Assembly (NCBI GenBank): GCA_020631035.1
Contig: JAHDIA010000102.1
Coordinates: 5,280-12,447, forward strand
Source: Chitinophagales bacterium
GTDB lineage: Bacteria > Bacteroidota > Bacteroidia > Chitinophagales > UBA2359
DNA length: 7,168 nucleotides
Reading direction: 5' to 3'
Part shown: positions 6,641 to 7,168 of the stretch, piece after piece
Position numbering within the stretch: the first letter of the stretch is position 1
How the letters are laid out: the number at the start of each line of letters is the position of its first letter
The notes under the pieces: model-generated
Told to the model about the DNA's origin: nothing
The model's input: only the letters and a program-made list of their open reading frames with translations
Databases searched by the model: none
Translations under genes and position numbers: made by a program

Positions 6641-6834
6641 GATTGGAGATGGTACAGACGTTGCAAGCAACGTCTGTACGGATTGATTGGGGGATTGGAG
6701 ATTGGAGATTGAAAATTCTGAATTGGAGATGGTAGAGACGTTGCAGGCAACGTTTGTACGGATTGATTGGCGGATTGGAGATTAAAAATTCTGGATTGGA
6801 GATGGTAGAGACGTTGCAGGCAATGTCTGTACGG
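6641..6834. repeat. Tandem repeat of hairpin units (GTAGAGACGTTGC...)
   Basis: Three units lie at 6641-6720 (80 bp), 6721-6793 (73 bp) and 6794-6834 (partial). Each begins with (G/A)ATTGGAGATG and carries a 28-bp inverted repeat: 6652-6679, 6732-6759 and 6805-6832. The 7-bp length difference is an extra copy of the heptamer GATTGGA in unit 1. The arms are 13 bp around a 2-base centre; unit 1 is a perfect inverted repeat, while units 2 and 3 each have one G-G mismatch and one G-T wobble. The spacer GATTGATTGG(C/G)GGATTGGAGATT is shared by units 1 and 2. Open frames on the minus strand here only reflect the repeat. The repeat sits between cinA and the E2 gene. Confidence 0.9.
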
Positions 6835-6895
6835 GGCGAATGGCGTGAAGCGGATGGATGATTTGTAAGACGGAGGAGAAAGAGATGCGATTTTA

Positions 6896-7017
6896 CGCCC
6901 GATAGTAGTGGATATGGCGGTATACTGTAGAGACGCATCCCGATGCATCGGGATCTGTACGTGCGTGACGGGTTAATCGAAATATTTTCCCTGCCGCCAT
7001 AGAAGCGGATAGCGGGG
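6896..7017 (+). other. Two copies of the AG(C/T)GGATA motif in the cinA-E2 gap
   Basis: GATAGTAGTGGATATGGCGG (6901-6920) and CATAGAAGCGGATAGCGGGG (6998-7017) resemble the minus-strand sequence GATTGCAGCGGATAGC of the crtZ-DUF4197 gap. The first can form CGCC/GGCG (6896-6899 with 6916-6919). The second can form CCGC/GCGG (6994-6997 with 7005-7008) inside CCC/GGG (6989-6991 with 7015-7017). The palindrome at 6937-6954 lies between them, which could make it the variable hairpin of one larger structured RNA. AAGCGGAT also occurs at 6848-6855. The remaining stretches, 6591-6640, 6835-6895 and 7018-7115, show nothing I recognise beyond AT-rich sequence just before the E2 start. Confidence 0.4.
6927..6960. 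repeat. Palindromic element related to the upstream tandem repeats
   Basis: ATCCCGATGCATCGGGAT (6937-6954) is a perfect 18-bp palindrome. It is framed by GTAGAGACGC on the left and CTGTAC on the right, the same outer ends as the repeats at 6641-6834, but with a different core. The right arm lacks the GCGT that would complete the symmetry. It probably belongs to the same family of mobile or amplified hairpins. Confidence 0.8.
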
Positions 7018-7115
7018 AGTCGATTTCGGTAGTGGGTTGAGCGTTCCGTTCAAGAATTAAAAATAATTTTCTCCGTTTTTTGAAAATTGATTATTGTTTA
7101 AAAGATATATCAAAC

Positions 7116-7168
7116 ATGGCTAAGTTAGAACTATTGATGCCCAAAATGGGTGAGAGTATTATGGAGGC
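7116..7168 (+). CDS. 2-oxo acid dehydrogenase E2 (dihydrolipoamide acyltransferase), 5' end only
   Basis: The last 53 bases encode MAKLELLMPKMGESIMEA (the final Ala from two bases), the characteristic start of the lipoyl domain of the E2 subunit of 2-oxo acid dehydrogenase complexes. In these complexes E2 carries acyl groups on a lipoyl-lysine arm and transfers them to CoA. The lysine, the subunit-binding domain and the catalytic domain lie beyond the window, so pyruvate, 2-oxoglutarate and branched-chain types cannot be told apart; MPKMGESI(M/T)E is most often seen in the pyruvate/branched-chain group. The ATG at 7116 is the natural start, since the lipoyl domain begins within a few residues. 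No clear TAnnTTTG box is seen upstream. Confidence 0.87.
   Translation, partial: MAKLELLMPKMGESIME

Noticed and set aside
6568..6948. Minus-strand open frames of 126 and 114 codons with repeated INPYRRCLQRLYHL-like peptides
   Set aside because: The peptide repetition is the DNA tandem repeat read in frame; no family resemblance or promoter supports a gene.

Overview
The window is ordinary chromosomal DNA from a member of the phylum Bacteroidota. The evidence is a type IX secretion (T9SS) PorP/SprF-family protein beside a GldJ-type lipoprotein, a two-Nfu_N NifU-family protein, a CrtZ carotenoid hydroxylase, AT-rich DNA, no Shine-Dalgarno sequences, and TAnnTTTG promoter boxes just upstream of genes. 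The style of promoters and intergenic repeats suggests Saprospiria or a neighbouring class, but that placement is only a guess.

Layout: (1) 1-876, the 3' part of a PorP/SprF-family gene that enters from the left. (2) 1069-2511, gldJ, with its own candidate promoter and a strong intrinsic terminator. (3) 2634-3542, an Fe-S carrier of the NifU/Nfu family with promoter and terminator. (4) 3687-4142, crtZ. (5) 4143-4469, a 327-bp gap between converging genes, filled with a 24-bp perfect inverted repeat inside a larger foldable element, a GTAGGG-type tandem repeat, and an AT-rich hairpin that overlaps the next stop codon. (6) 4470-5198 on the minus strand, a DUF4197 lipoprotein. (7) 5334-6590, cinA, divergent from it. 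(8) 6591-7115, a 525-bp gap with three tandem hairpin repeats, a related palindrome and two copies of a motif also present in the first gap. (9) 7116-7168, the first 17 complete codons of a 2-oxo acid dehydrogenase E2 subunit.

The genes are mostly separate transcription units: T9SS/gliding (PorP/SprF, GldJ), Fe-S cluster delivery (Nfu), pigment synthesis (CrtZ), nucleotide repair/salvage (CinA) and central metabolism (E2). I see no defence system, phage, insertion sequence, CRISPR array, tRNA or rRNA. The least explained material is in the two repeat-rich gaps. These carry at least three kinds of short hairpin element, one of which recurs in both gaps on opposite strands and looks like a structured RNA family.
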